Below are positions 20,046-33,940 of a stretch of DNA of 64,000 nt, in pieces. The stretch comes from Saussurea involucrata (taxonomy: Eukaryota; Streptophyta; Magnoliopsida; Asterales; Asteraceae), in NCBI GenBank assembly GCA_033807775.1, contig CM066312.1:25703696-25767695 (forward strand), written 5' to 3'. Under the pieces are notes generated by a model that was not told the origin of the DNA, did not search any database, and saw nothing but the letters and a program-made list of their open reading frames with translations. The position numbers and the translations under genes were made by a program. Within the stretch, counting starts at the first letter, position 1. Each line of letters opens with the position of its first letter.

Positions 20046-23000
20046 ATGGCAAACACGAACAACTTCTTCACCGCTGGTTCTCTAACCAAGCCACCCACTC
20101 TACTCAGAGATGAGTACCCTCAGTGGAAGATACGAATGATTCACTTCTTCGAGGGTACTGACAAAGAACTTGTCTACTATATCAAAAATCCTCCTTTCGT
20201 ACCAATGATCACAGTACCTCGAGTACCTGCCACAGATGACACACCAGAGATTCCTGAGCACGAGAAACCAAAGACCAAGGATAAGTGGTCCGAGCCAGAC
20301 TGGGCAAAATATGAAGTTGCTCAGAAGACCAAAAGACTTCTGATAATGGCCATCACAATGACCTCTTCCAATCCCTAGATGCGTGTGAATCTGCATACGA
20401 TCTATGGAAGGAACTGGAGAAACAATTGGAGGGATGGGCCAAGACTCAGAAGAACCGCAGAGCCCAATGCATCAATGAATACTACGCATTCAAAGCTCTG
20501 CCGACAGAATCTATGCAGTCAACATATGATCAGTTCAACTCTCTGATCAATAAATGCAAGAAGTTCGGGATTCACAGAACCTCTGAGGAGAACAATGTCA
20601 TGTTCCTAAAGAGCCTAAATGAAGAATGGCTCCAGTTGTCCATGTCTCTGCAAATTAATCAGGACTTAGACTCATGGACTCTGTCAGATCTTTATGGAAC
20701 GTTGGCAGCCCAAGAACCTCATATTGCACAAGCAAAAGCTCAAGTCAGTGCACCCCTTGCACTTGTTGGTAAGGCTACAGAAGCTAAAGAAAAGCCGAAA
20801 AAGGAGAAAGCTGTGGAGGAAAAGAAGGAAAAGAGGAAGAAGGGACTGGTCGTTGACAGTGAAGAGGAGGAGTAGGTGGAAGAAGAGGAGGCAACTATGG
20901 CATCAATAGCAAAGTCTTTAGCCCTTTTGACCAGGGAGTTCAGTAGAGGATACCAAAAGAAGTCTGGTTATGAACGCAACGGAAGAGATGATCGTGGTGA
21001 TTCGAGGAATCAGGGGAGAGAAGGTTCGAATGACAAGAGTGACAGAGGCGGTGACCAATAGAGGTCAAACGACATAGAAGGAAATGCCCCTCAGAACCAG
21101 GGCTATTTCAATTGTGGCAAGCCAGGCCACTATGCTGCGGACTGTAGGAGCAAGCCAAACCGCCCTTAGAGGGATTCTGCTTTCTACAAAAAGAAGGTAG
21201 AGTATTATGCTCAGAAGTCGCTCATGGTGGAGCAAGAGAACTGGCAGTCAGACGAATCTTCTGACGAAGGAGAAAAGAAGAACGCCATGTTCTGTGGCAT
21301 GGCAGAGGTCAGCTCCTCCGACTCTGATAGTGAGGTATCCACTTCTGACTCTTACTCTAATCAAGCAGAAGCTGATTTTCTTAAACTGACCATTGAGTAC
21401 ACAGAACTCAAAAAGACCTGCGAAAGTGTTCAAAAGAAGCTCACCTTCTTTGAGAGAGAAGCTAGACTTCTCACTCAAGAAAAGGCTAAAAGTTTTCAAG
21501 AAAAGGAAGAAATTGAAACAAACAGGAACAAACACCTAAATCCTTTGAAAGAAAAGATTTCTGAACTCAACTCTGCCTTAAAAGCTAAATCTAAAGAACT
21601 TATGGATGTTGAGAGCGACAGAATGAATATCCTGGCTCTTAAACATTATTTTCAAAAGGAAAGAGAAGTCCTCTGTCAAGATCTACTCATAAGAGATCTT
21701 TTAATTAAGAAATATCAAGATGCACAGAAGGTGTACGAGAAAATTAATACACAAATAGGGAGACGGGGAATTGGCTTCTGTGATATAGATCCATACACTG
21801 GAACCAAAAGAGACAAATCTCTGTCCTCTCTATTTCATATTGGAAGTACAAGAAAACCTGGATTTCCAAACCTACTCTCTGTAAGTAAAAGGAGAAAAGT
21901 CTCTGGGGAACCTCACGAGAGGAAACCTCTGAAGATGATAAATGTGTGGTATCAAAACACAGATTTGTCACCTTCAATCTCTGTCAAAAGAGAATCCAAA
22001 CCTAAAAAATATCTGAAAACTCAAGATCAGATAGGAATCTTCAAGTTTGGTGACCCCGAGACTCAAACACAGGCTGTTTTTGTCTGCATAATAGACTCTG
22101 AAAAGAAACTATCAGCAGAGGCACCTGAGTTCAAGCCTACCCCTTCAGAAGAAAAACTTAAAAAAATCTCTGAAAAGGAGTTGATGGAAATCGGGAAAAA
22201 CAACTTTTATGAAAACCTCTGTACATCCTCTGTCGATCAAAATCTCTCTGATGAAATCTTAATAGATACTTCTGTTGACTCAGAAGATAGTCCCATAGAA
22301 AAGGAAGAAAGCAAGTATGGCACATGTTTTGAAAGTCCAGCCTCTGTCGAAAGAGAACTAAGTGACTCAACCTCTATATATGAGGACGATTCATCCTCTG
22401 ACGAATCTGAGACTGACTCTAAGTCAGAGATAGTACCTTGTGACTCAGAGGATTTTAAGCTACCCTCTGGAGTTCTTAACAGAACTATTCCTCCCAAGGA
22501 GAAAATCACAAGTGTTCCTATCTGTCTAGACTTTTTGGACATATGTATACAAGCCAAAACCTCTCTTGAGCTTGATAAATTCAAACAACAAAAGGAAATG
22601 TCTTCTCAAAATCCAACAAGTTCAAAGACTACAAAACCCTTAAGGCCTTTTAAAGAAAAACTAACTTGGCAACAAAAGAGTAAGTGGGATGAGAATAACA
22701 AATCTTTTACTTCTGTGACAGTGAAACCTGCAGAAGTTCACCACAGAAGAAGGGAACCACATAAGGCTACCCTCCACAAAGATTTTCCAAACAAATAATC
22801 TAGTCTACATAGGTCCTCTTGTAATAGGAAGGCAAATGCTAGAATAGACTGTAATAAAGCCTCTGTACCCTGTTTCAATATTTTTAATGAAAAGTTCAAG
22901 CAAATCTCTTCGCATATTAATTACTGTCATTGCTTTGATCTCATGTATAAATTGAATCAACACTTCTCAAGCCCACACTGTTTCCTCTCTTTGCCCAAAA

Positions 23001-23140
23001 AGAATACTAAATTCAAGGGAAAGAAGAAACAAAATGGTTCTTTAACAGAAGTTAAAACCAAACCCAAGGATGCTAAGGCAACCTTAAAGACCTCTGACAA
23101 AAAGGGACCTATTTGGATATGGGTACCTAAAAATCTCTGA
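20046..23140 (+). pseudogene. gag: Element B gag, long form, with stops
   Basis: ATG at 20046 (MANTNNFFTAGSLTKPP) starts a copia capsid domain. A frameshift near 20365 is followed by one long frame to 23140. That frame contains TAG at 20873, TAG at 21059, TAG at 21167 and TAA at 22796. The knuckle region near 21110-21150 reads YFNCGKPGHYAADC: the first Cys is replaced by Tyr, so zinc binding is probably lost in this copy. A 524-residue acidic and coiled-coil extension (21224-22798) follows. The end reads IWVPK then TGA (23138-23140), and TTGTCTTGCAG lies just after it. Several stops fit CAG or TGG changed to TAG by deamination at CHG sites. Confidence 0.85.
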
Positions 23141-23145
23141 TTGTC

Positions 23146-26100
23146 TTGCAGAAGCAGTGTGTGCCGATCTGGTATCTTGACTCCGGGTGCTCGCGGCACA
23201 TGACTGGCGACAGAGGTCTACTATCCTCCTACAAAGACAAACTCGATGGAGGATCTGTAACCTTTGGCGACAACAAGAAGGGATATATTAAAGGCTACGG
23301 AGTCATAAAAAAGAAGAACATATCAGTATGCAAAGTTGCATATGTGGATGGCCTAAAGCACAATCTTTTAAGTGTTAGCCAACTCTGCGATACTGGTTTC
23401 GACGTTATGTTCAAAAGAACTTTCTGCTCTCTGCAAGGAGAAGATACTGGAGTCGAACTTCTGCGGGCTGAACGAAGAGGAGACCTATATCTTAAGAACT
23501 TTAGTGTCAAGAGCAAAGAAGACAAGCTCTGCTTTGTTGCTTGTAAAAATGAAGAAGCCTGGTTATGGCACAACAGGTTCTGCCACTTAAACTTTCATAC
23601 TCTAGATAAACTTGTCAAACTTGATTTAGTCAAAGGTCTGCCAAATGTCAAATTCAATAAAGATCATTTGTGCTCTGCTTGCGAAATGGGTAAGCTCAAA
23701 AGAGCTTCTCATAGAGGCAAGACTGATGTGTCTTGCCCTAGGCCTCTGTACATGCTTCTTCTTGACCTCTGCGGTCCAATCGCTACGCAGAGCCTAGGTG
23801 GTAAGAAGTATATACTTGTGTTGATCGATGAATACTCTAGATTTACATGGGTGGAATTTGTTAGAAAGAAATCAGATGTTACAAACATTCTGATAAACCT
23901 AATGAAAAGAATCCAAGTTCTATATGAGTGCAGGATTCAAAAGTTGAGAAGCGACAATGGAACAGAATTCAAAAACTCTGTCATTGAAGCTTACCTCATA
24001 GAAGAAGGCATATCACAGAACTTCTCTGCTGCACGCACCCCACAACAGAATGGCGTGGTTGAACGAAAAAACCGCACGCTTGTGGAGGCTGCAAGAACTA
24101 TGCGGACAACATCTGGACTACCAATCTCTTTCTGGGCAGAAGCAGTATCAACCGCTTGCTACACCCAAAATCGATCAACCATAGTAAAAAGGCACATCAA
24201 GACACCGTATAATTTGATCAACAAAAGGAGACCAAACATCAAGTTCTTCCATGTATTTGGATGCAAGTGTTTTGTCCTGAATGATAGAGAAACAAGAGGA
24301 AAGTTTGATGTGAAAGCAGACGAAGGCAAGTTCATTGGATACTCTGGCACTTCAAAGGCTTACAGAGTATATCTTCTGCGGTCTCGATCCATAGTGGAAA
24401 GCATAAATGTCTCTTTTGACGATTCCTTTCAAAAGACTTCTGAACAAATCAGTTCAGAACTCGGTCTAAAGAAGGAATCCTCTGGTATCTCAAAGACAAG
24501 AGAAGCAGACCTAAATCTGCTATTTGAAGAGATGTTCCACGACGATATCGATCCCTCTGCTGGAGCCGTCAGAGCCTCTGGAGAATCATCCTCTGTAAAC
24601 CAGACTGAGTCAGGTATATCTCTAACTGGTCCATTAAATACTTCATCCTCTTCTGTGAATCATGCAGATGCTAATGCCGAGGGGGAGCGAACAGAAGATG
24701 ACACAAGCAAAAATACAACAACAGAGGCACTGGGAACACCAACTCCAGCCACAACAGAGGAACCGATACCAGAGGAAAATAAGGATTCAACATCCATCGC
24801 ATTAGAAGAATCTATTCCAGCTCTAATCCCGATACCCACACAAGCTGAAGAACCAAGTTCAAGCACAGAAGTGCCATCCACTACAGAGGTTGCACCAAAT
24901 CCACAGGGTGCAACCACAGAGGTTCAACTAGATGATGCAAATGACCATCTCCCTAGGACAACAAAGTGGACGATGAGCCATCCTCCGAGCCAAATCATTG
25001 GTGATCCTTCTGAGAAAGTAAAGACAAGATCAGCCACTGCCAATTTTTGTTTCATTACAAATTTTATCATTGTGATCGAGCCAAAACGCATTTCTGAAGC
25101 CCTAGATGATCCAAACTGGGTAGATGCTATGCAAGAAGAGCTTCTACAGTTTGAGAGAAACAAGGTATGGACCCTAGTTCCTCTGCCAAAGGGGAAACAA
25201 GCAATAGGGACTAAATGGGTCTTCAGAAACAAGAAGGATGAGGATGGGGTGGTCATTAGAAATAAAGCGAGATTGGTGGCCAAAGGATATCGCCAAGAAG
25301 AAGGCATTGATTACGATGAAACTTTTGCCCCTGTCGCACGGCTCAAAGCAATAAGAATTTTCTTAGCCTTCGCAGCCCACAGAGGTTTCAAAGTCTTTCA
25401 TATGGATGTAAAATCTGCCTTTCTAATTGGTGAAATTCAAGAAGAAGTCTATGTCCAGCAGCCGCCAGGGTTTGAAAGTGCCAAGTACCCAAACTACGTC
25501 TACTATCTCGACAAAGCTCTGTATGGACTGAAACAGGCTCCAAGAGCATGGTACGAACGTCTTTCAACCTTTCTTCTCAATAATGATTTCGACAGAGGTA
25601 CAACCGATACTACTTTGTTTTATAAAAGAAAAGGTGATGAAATTCTGCTTGTACAGATCTATGTGGATGACATTATTTTCGGGTCTACAAATGCACAACA
25701 GTGCAAAGATTTTGAAAAACTCATGCAGAGTGAGTTTGAAATGAGTATGATGGGAGAATTAAATTTCTTCCTAGGACTCCAAGTAAAACAATCATCAGAG
25801 GGAATTTTTATAAATCAAGCTAAGTATGTCTCTGACATTCTATAAAAATTCAGTCTCTCTGATGCCTCTGCAATGAGAACCCCCATGGCCACTAGAAATA
25901 AGTTATACTCAGATCCAAATGGCAAATCTGTAGAGTGCAAGCTCTACAGAGGCATGATTGGGTCTCTTTTATACTTAACGGCAAGTAGACCTGATATAAT
26001 GTGTGCAAGATATCAAGCTAACCCAAAAGAATCCCACCTTATTGCTGTAAAGAGGATCTTAAGATACCTTAAGGGAACCAAAAATCTAGGGCTCTGGTAT

Positions 26101-26589
26101 CCGAAGAACTCTGGTTTTGGTCTTAAGGCATACACAGATTCAGATTATGGAGGATGCAAGCTTGATCGAAAAAGTACCTCTGGGAGTTGTCAATTCCTGG
26201 GTGGTAAACTAGTAAGCTGGACCTCGAAGAAGCACAACTGTGTGTCTACATCTACAGCAGAAGCTGAATATGTTACTGCTGCTAGATGTTGCTCCCAAGT
26301 TCTGTGGATGAAAACTCAGCTAAAGGACTATGGTTACACCATATACAAAATACCCATCCTCTGTGATTCAAAAAGTGCCATAGCCATCTCTGCCAATCCA
26401 GTACAGCACTAAAAAACAAAGCATATCGATATCCGGTATCACTTTCTGAAGCATCATGTTGAACATGGCACAATCGAAATGCACTTTGTGTCCACTGAAT
26501 ACCAGCTTGCAGACTTATTCACCAAGGCACTTGATGAGAAAAGATTCCTTTTCTTGGTGGGTAAGTTGGGAATGATTAACATGAGTTGA
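23146..26589 (+). pseudogene. pol: Element B pol, near-intact (protease, integrase, RT, RNase H)
   Basis: Residues counted from the ATG at 23146. Protease LDSGCSRHMTG, Asp12. Integrase finger H142, H147, C176, C179; catalytic D207, D270 and E306 with 35 residues between the last two, as expected. A Ser/Thr/Glu-rich linker lies about 24480-24950. RT has YVDD at 839-842 (25660-25671). A TAA at 25843-25845 cuts RT after 899 residues; the same frame then continues through the rest of RT and RNase H (STAEAEYV), with a second TAA at 26410, to TGA 26587-26589. A small loss after DIMC removes a few residues relative to D. Only two stops separate it from a full frame, but it is not functional as it stands. 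Confidence 0.92.
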
Positions 26590-27657
26590 TCTCTGTAAGT
26601 AAGACTTGATTCTCTTGTAAATATGTATTTATATTCTTCTGCATGTAAATTCTTTTATCACCAAAAGTTCAGTACCCTACAAAGCTTCTGTGGGATTGCT
26701 CAGAGCCTCTATTGCTCAGAGCCTCTGACGATCTCCACAGAACCTCTGGTGAGTTTGACCTATGTTCTATACATTACTTATCTTATTTGATCCAAGCATA
26801 GGTCAAGGGGGAGCAGAAGGAGACCTTGAATTAATCCACAGAAGTTGTTAATTCAAGGGGGAGCCAAAGAGGAGTCATGATCAATCATATCCACAGAAGT
26901 CATGTAGTTTGTCGAGCAAAGGAGAATCAAAAGATGAGTGTCTCGCACAAAACCGTTTTCCAAAACAGTTTTCCAGGACACAAACTTTCAAATATGTCCT
27001 AAAAACAGTGTTTAAAACAATGAAAACTTTGGATGATCAAAAAGTTTCATGAATCTTCAGTAATTAGAAATTTGCACCCATAGAGCCTCTGTTGGCTTTG
27101 ACAGAGCCTCAAAGCCTCTCTGAATACAAATTCTGCACTAAAGATCTATCGATCATCTCCAATGTATTTTCAAACATTTCGGGTAAAGGTTCAAGCATAA
27201 GAGGAGATGAAGAGTATGTTTCAGACCACAGAGCTCATTCCACCACAGAGCCTCTGTTGATTCTGACACTTGACTCTTTATGGAAATTCTGTAGCATGCG
27301 GGTTATTTCTGTAAGTGACAGTCATCTGGTTGTAGAAACGCCCACGCGCCAAGCATTAGTGGGCCGTGCACGACATCTAATCGTGCTCTGACACCTCTGA
27401 TGTGGCATATTTTCATTGGACGTGCATGCCACATGTTCTTCTGAAATGTTCCCCCAGCTGTAGAACTCGAGTGCGGACCCCAAATGTTTATTAAATTCAC
27501 TTTTACCATGGAATTCTATCCGTTTTCTACCCCACTATATAACCCCGTTTACCCTTTCTTCTACATTTTTTACGTACCCTCCCTCCATTTATCTCCGGCG
27601 AACTGTGCAAAAACCTGTAACTTCCCATATTCTACTCCATTCTTCAAGATTAAGGCA
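26590..27657 (+). promoter_or_regulatory. Element B pol-aORF spacer: polypurine-like tracts and internal TATA box
   Basis: 1068 non-coding bases. AAGGGGGAGC occurs near 26806 and 26855. CAGAGCCTCTG-type words recur at 26700-26750 and 27080-27260. TATATAA at 27536-27542 lies 122 bases before the aORF ATG, preceded by GAACTCGAGTGCGGACC, which is also found in C. This looks like a separate promoter for the aORF. Confidence 0.5.
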
Positions 27658-30600
27658 ATGGCTTCCACTTCAAACACTCCGGTGAACTCCCCGGTCCACT
27701 CAGAGCACTCACAGAACCCAAAAACAGCCAGAAACTTAGAACAAGACAACTCAGGCGAATCCGTGGCTTTCACTCCGACAACCCATCTCCAAAACTTTCT
27801 TAAACATGAACATTTTGAACGTGTTCTTCCCTTAAAACCCAATAACAATTATCTTGTTCCCTCCAGAATAGCATTCTTCTCAATATCCTGGAAAACCACT
27901 ACTTGTTCCCTCTATTAACCAAGAATGTGAAGAAGATCCCTGCCAGATACCTCAATCAGTTCTGGCAGAGCTGCTTCTATGACTCAGAGACTAGCCAAAT
28001 CAAGGGATACATATCCAAACCTGATCAATCCGAATACCTGGAAATAAAATTCAACAGAACCATGTTCTCCCTTGAATTTGGCCTACCAACAAGAGGACTT
28101 CTGGGAATCAAGAAGTATACAGAGGATCCTTTTGATACAGAGCTCTGCAGATTCGCAGAGATGTTGGGGTACAACACAACATTGAAGAAGAGGAACGATT
28201 TCCGAAGAAATAGATTCCCCCCCTATGTGGAATACTCTCTTCTCTATCCTGAACAGGTGCCTGACTGGGAAAGTGGGTAGTCCAGATCAATCATCACACC
28301 AAATCATGGCAATCATGTACGGGGTGTACTATGATCTGCCTCTGGACTATGGCACTCTTATGTTGCAGGAGATTGTCAACACAATAGACCACAGAGTCTC
28401 CTCGCAGAGGGCAAAGGGATCCTTAAGCGAAAATCTTCCCCCACTACAATATCAGAGGATTCTAGGTGTCCTACTAGAACCTCTGCTTCAAATAGAGAAA
28501 TGGCCAATGGAGGGCCCTGTTGTGAAAACATACCCTATGGGAAAGAACACCCCAACAGAGCATTTGGAAGGGTACAACTTCTGCAGACCTATTCCAACCA
28601 AACTTCTGTCATATGCAAGCGACGAAGACCTTAATATAGCATATATACGCGATCACAGGACTCCTGAACCGAGTCCAGTGACACCCCCGCGTCTAGGAGC
28701 CTCTATAGATGACCAGGTAGTGGAGAGGATGAGTGAGGAAGAATGGGCAGAGGCCTTTGCTAAACACACCAAAGTACAGGAAAACTTCCTTCTTCAGAGA
28801 AGTCTATTAGAGACCTCTGCTTCCAAGAGAAAACCATCTGCCACCCCCCCCCCCCCCCCAAGAAGAAGAAGGCCCCCAAATCAAAGAAAACAACAGACGG
28901 CACTTCTATAAGCATCCAACAAACCCAACAATCTCCACCACATGCAACTGAGGTTGGATCTTCTGCACTTCCCCCCTCCTCCCAAAGACAAAAAGAATAG
29001 AAAACATAAGTCTTCTAAGGAGGATGCCCCCAAACCCAAAAGAAAGAAGAGTAAGAAGAAAACCAAGAAACCTCACTCGCCTCTGCAGACTATCGCAGAG
29101 GAAGCCGAAATGGAAGAAGCTCTTGGTACAGAAGATCAGGGTGAACAATCTCTGCAAACACCTATTCCTATCCACTATGCAGATCACGATGACTTCTCTG
29201 CCTTCCTCCAACGCTCTGATATAGCTGACTCCTTAGACACCTCTGGCTGGAACGCAGAAGCCCTCTCCAATCAGTCAATGGAAGAACCAGACTTCAGAAT
29301 CTCTTCCGACTTGGATGAAGATGACCAAACTCCTAAGGATATTCAGGTTCAGACACCAGAAGTTCTACAGAACCCCTTCCTCCATCCCGGATACGATGTC
29401 CTAAGAAAAAGTCCAGAGGAAGCGGTAGCCACAGAGGATATGGTGATTTCTGATACAGAGCAAGGTGATCAAATAAAAGACGGACCTCTACACCCAGATC
29501 TACGACACTTGCCTTCTTTTCATCCCATGTACGCCTCACTCTTACAAGATGCAATAGAAGCCGAGGGCACTAGGGCAGAAATAGCAACAGAGGTAGATGC
29601 TGGGAGCACTGAGGGTGAAATAGTGTTAGGGTGTTTGACAAAGGGTGAAGCCCAAAAAGATGTCGTAGATGGAAGAGGCACACAACCCCAACCAACTCCA
29701 GTGCAACCCACATTTCTAACACCACCAGTCTAGTGGCAGAAGGTGTTATTGAAAAAGAGCAGCACAGCTCGAACCCACCCCAAACTGACCGGGCAGAGGA
29801 AACTCTTTCTTCCTCTAGGCCATTAGAAACAGTGGAAACCATTCCAAGGGAGTCCTCTCCAAAGGACTTGTCTTTAGTTCGTGATCATTCTCCCCAGATC
29901 ACAACAGACATCCCTGCAGAGGAATTTGTTTCCTCTGCCACACGCACACACATAAGTCCAATCGGCTCTTCAGAGGAGCTTAGTTCGCACAAAGACGAAG
30001 GGACTCTAGACAAGTCCCCAAGTCAACCTAAGGATATTCCTGTACCCATCTCTGGAGTGGATCAGGACAATGTTCTTACCAGAACTTCTGTAGAGAATGA
30101 GGCCTCAAAAACCTCTGGTCAAGGATCAGAAGGAAATCCTTCCGCCCTTAACGTACAAACAGGGGCGAAAGAAGGTGTCCAAGGAACAGGGACAAACTCT
30201 GGGGACGAATGTGTTCCCCCAGAGGTTACACAAGGTACATGTCTCAAGGGATGAGTTCCAAACCCTTGTCACCTCTGTGACCAACTCGTTGAGAGAGTTG
30301 AAAAGCTCTCTTGACTCTTTTGAAGATTCCACTAAAAGGGCCATTACTGATCTGAACACGAAAGTGGACAACATGTCCACAGAGGTGAGAAATGCATGTA
30401 CCCAGATGAATGCAACTGCAACAACCTCTGCTACCACCACTGCCGCTGAATTCAAAAAGGCCACAACCTCTGCCTTCCAAAGCTCTGTCAAAGATCTACT
30501 TGAAAAGCTGAAGAAGGAACAATCCTCAACCTCTCCGGGCCTTACACCAGAAGATCTGAAGAAGTCCCTCGAGCATGTCCAGGAACAAACAACAAGAGAA

Positions 30601-32499
30601 ACTCTAGCCATGAAGCCCTCCGACTACATGACCATAGCACAAATCACAGAACTTGGACAAGGGGTACTCGACCAGGTCACAGAGTTTATCAGAGCCTTCA
30701 CTGCTGCCAACACAGAGGCAAAGGTCCATAACCTTCTTGGCATCTGCAATGACTTGTGCGCTAAAATGATAGTTGCAGGTGCCACTCCACCAAAGAAGCC
30801 TTAAACGACTTGCAGGGTAGAGGGTACCAAAGATAAAGGTCAGGATGACTCTGATGATGATTCTGATGGATCATCAGGTCATCATGAGGTGGAGAACAGA
30901 AGGGAGAAAGCTGCGAACAGAGGTCTTCCTGCACCAACGATATCCGCAGAACCCTCAAACCAATCACCTCCATCTGAAACCCAAGGAGGAACCCAACAGA
31001 ATACCACATAGGCAATACCCACCTCTGTGGAAACAACCTCTATACCTATCGAAGACTTGCCATCTCCAACCCCCAAACCAACTGAACAAGTACAAATCCT
31101 CACCTCATCAGAAGAAGACCAACCAACACCAACAACACCAAAACCAACAGAAGACAAACCCCCCTCTCCAACACCAAAAACACCAGAAGAACCCAGACTA
31201 CCATCTCCTACACCAGAACCCAAAACCAGAACCAAATCTATTGCTCACAAATAAAGGAAATATCTGAGCAAAACCACAGAAGCCTCACCAACAAAGACCT
31301 CAAAAGCACAAATGACAAAACCAACAGAGGCAACACCCACAAAACAAACAGAAGCTCCCACAACCAAGCCCTCGGAAACTTTAAAGTTTAAACCCACAGA
31401 GGCAACCTAATCTCAACAAGACCTACAGCCGAAGGCAAAAGACAAAGGCAAGGGAATAGCAACAGAGGAACCAAAGATGAAGAAGCCAAAGCATCAACCA
31501 ACAGAGAAGCTGATGAAGAGTGTTTTTGATGCTTATGTCACCCCGAAGCCAGAAGAAGAAAACTGGGCCTTCAGCATTCCCCCTCTGTCAACCACACCTA
31601 CCTTGGATCCAAAGGCAAAAATCTCAGAGGATCGAGTGGCCCAAATTAAAAATCAAATGGATGCTCTGCGCAGGCCCATGCCTCCACCTGGTGCACCTCT
31701 ACGACAAATGGAAGAAGTGGTGTACCGGTACCTATACAACAGAACTATCAGAGATCCTCTGCCACCATCCATTCAAGACCCCGACTTCCGTGCTGAGCTC
31801 AATCACATCTTCAACATAACAACACCCAAGCCCGTCAATCAAGTCTACTCAATCTCCAAAATCGACAAGGCCATATACTGTAAGTTCTCTCACACCAGAG
31901 CCACTAAGATCTACTACAACATCTATAAGGTTAAAAGAGTGGACAGAACTGAGAACCAATTCTCAGATGCTGATCTTAGGAACCTAAGCCCCTATGACCT
32001 ACCCGATCTTCTGAACTGGACAAAAAAGAACTTCGCAACCGGCGATGCAGTTCGGAGGGCATACAGGGTGATCAAGAAAGCCATGCGTGAAAAACTTCTG
32101 CTATATAGTCTGATCGATTTCCAAGTAGGACGAGATCTTGGAGTGAGAAACCTAAGTCTTAGACCACCAGAAGATGACTGTCCATCCTCTGCCATACCAA
32201 ATTCAATCATCACATTCCCAAAGGTTGGGTATGTCTATCAAGATCCTGCTGGGAAGATAAGGCTGTTCCTAGAGATTGACTGTAAAAAATACGCAACAAG
32301 CACTTTGACAGAGTTCAGAGCTAACCTCATGGAGCACAGAGGTACGGAGTTCATGGATCAAGCCCTTGCAGATAGATTGATAGAGGTCATCGACTCGGTA
32401 ATCAACTTCAGAACCCTCTGCATCAGAATCTATCATGAGCTTAAAGAAGTAGGACTCGACAACAGAAGTTTCAACGACCTCCAAAACGCCAACGTCTGA
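27658..32499 (+). pseudogene. Element B additional ORF (aORF), frameshifted
   Basis: ATG at 27658. The N-terminal domain reads MASTSNTPVNSPVHSEHSQN and later FSLEFGLPTRGLLG, LDYGTLMLQEIVNTIDH. It is broken near 27870 and near 28240. A poly-C run (about 28844-28859) coincides with another frame change. A Lys-rich then acidic middle (28942-29733), a Ser/Thr/Pro-rich stretch, a coiled-coil-like region (30241-30804) and the motif GQDDSDDDSDGSSGHHEVE follow. The C-terminal domain (31477-32499) includes NQFSDADLRNLSPYDLPDLL, KKAMREKLLLYSLIDFQ, GYVYQDPAGKIRLF and ends NANV at TGA 32497-32499. About seven frame breaks or stops are seen. It is homologous along its length to the aORF of C. The protein's role is unknown. 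Confidence 0.8.
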
Positions 32500-32616
32500 G
32501 TTAGTCTACAAATCTCTGCAACTTTTTCTTACATCATGTAATCAAATGTAAGTGCCTCTGGTCAGGTACTTAGCCTAGAAAACCATGCACCTTTCAATTT
32601 TTTATTTTTCATACTT

Positions 32617-32625
32617 AGGGGGAGA
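32617..32625 (+). other. Element B polypurine tract
   Basis: AGGGGGAGA immediately before the 3' LTR. Confidence 0.9.
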
Positions 32626-32626
32626 T

Positions 32627-33299
32627 TGTTAGCTCCAATTCTACTGTTTATAGAAGTATTGAAAAATAGGCTAAGTGTTGACACCGATAGAGGTTCTGCC
32701 AAGACACCGATAGAAGACCCAAGTGAAGACTCGATTAAAGACATTCACAGAAGACAAGGCCACAGAGCCTCTGCCATAGTTGACAGAGCCTCTGTGGTAT
32801 GAAGACTGAAGACTTAGAAGAATACTTGAAGATCAAGACAAAGATGATCGTGCTTCCTACGTTTACTGTTGTACGAAGATCCTGAAGATCATTCGTACAA
32901 GGCTCGCCCTGCTGCCTCCATGTGTCAACCTCTGATGGGTTACAGTTCTTTGTAGAGTGCGGTGCACTACAGCAATGTTGTACCTGTCACTGTTCCACAA
33001 TAGTGTCTTTGTACCTTAGTACTTCTTGTCTCCACCTTGTCCCCAGTAGAAGTAGTATAAATAGAAGACTCATGTTGAGCTCTTCTATTAGGCTTTGCAC
33101 TACACACACACTATTAGAGCAGAATTCTTGTAATACCTTCGGTGTTCTTGTTGTTCTTATTATATCAAATATAGTGAATCATTGAGTTAATTATCTGTGT
33201 TATTTCCACTTCACGTATTTGATATTGTGTGTTTATCTATCAAGTTTTACCTCTTTAGTTCGTCAAAATGCTTCCGCATCCTAATCTGTTTGAACTAAT

Positions 33300-33362
<63 letters not shown>

Positions 33363-33386
33363 TGTTAAGCATTATAGGAACCAACA
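32627..33386 (+). repeat. Element B 3' LTR
   Basis: 760 bp, TGTTAGCTCC to AACCAACA. It has the same (TA)n tract near its end (about 33302-33359) as the 5' copy. Confidence 0.95.
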
Positions 33387-33940
33387 ATTATTCGCTGATA
33401 AAGAATTATTCAGCGAACGATGATCATGAAGCCTCCTCTACAAGTAACTTTTGTCTTATCCCCTTGCACACCTCCGTACGATTTTGTCAGAACGGACATC
33501 CCTTTTGTCCAGAATCGTACAACCAACTCTGATTCTACATTGTTCATCATGCGGCCACTAGGTTGTCTACTGAAGTCAAACCATGCAACCAACCAGAGGC
33601 TGCCACGTGTAAAGGTGTACTGTTGTGCATTAAATGCATGCAGTATATTAAAGAAACCCTACTTCATTTGTGAAGTGCTCGGCCATTCCTCTCTCGCTGA
33701 ACTTACTATGTGAAATAATACTCTCCTTAGTATTCTTATTTTCCTTCTATCTTATTTCTAGTGCAAGAAATCTTAGTGTTCTCATAGTTGGTTTAGATTA
33801 GGTTTATTCCTTAATCTTGTTCCGCAACAAACTGTAAATTGTTTGATACATATCAATAAACAATTTAGAAAGATAAAAATTGTGTGTTTGTATTCAACCC
33901 CCTCCCCCCTTCTACAAACTTGAATAACCCCTTTGGGACC
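33387..33940 (+). repeat. Element A 3' LTR, piece 2
   Basis: Starts with the duplicated ATTAT left by B, then continues the A LTR (TCGCTGATAAAG...) to TTTGGGACC, where C is inserted. GGACC at 33936-33940 is the left target duplication of C. Confidence 0.9.

Larger units (their letters stand above)
18979..33386 (+). mobile_element. Element B: complete SIRE/Maximus-like copia retrotransposon
   Basis: 14.4 kb, TGTTAGCTCC to AACCAACA, with target duplication ATTAT (18974-18978 and 33387-33391) in the 3' LTR of A. Order: LTR, primer-binding site, gag, pol, spacer with polypurine-like tracts and TATA box, aORF, polypurine tract, LTR. The LTRs differ at about 25 positions (3.5%) by eye. gag, pol and aORF all carry stops or frameshifts, but pol is nearly whole. 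Confidence 0.95.

Noticed and set aside
27484..27657. Upstream extension of the B aORF start (144-aa frame)
   Set aside because: It would include the TATA box and leader; the ATG at 27658 matches the start in C (MASSS/MASTS).
28844..28859. Poly-C run as a biological signal
   Set aside because: It is a homopolymer that coincides with a frame break in the B aORF and could be a sequencing error.
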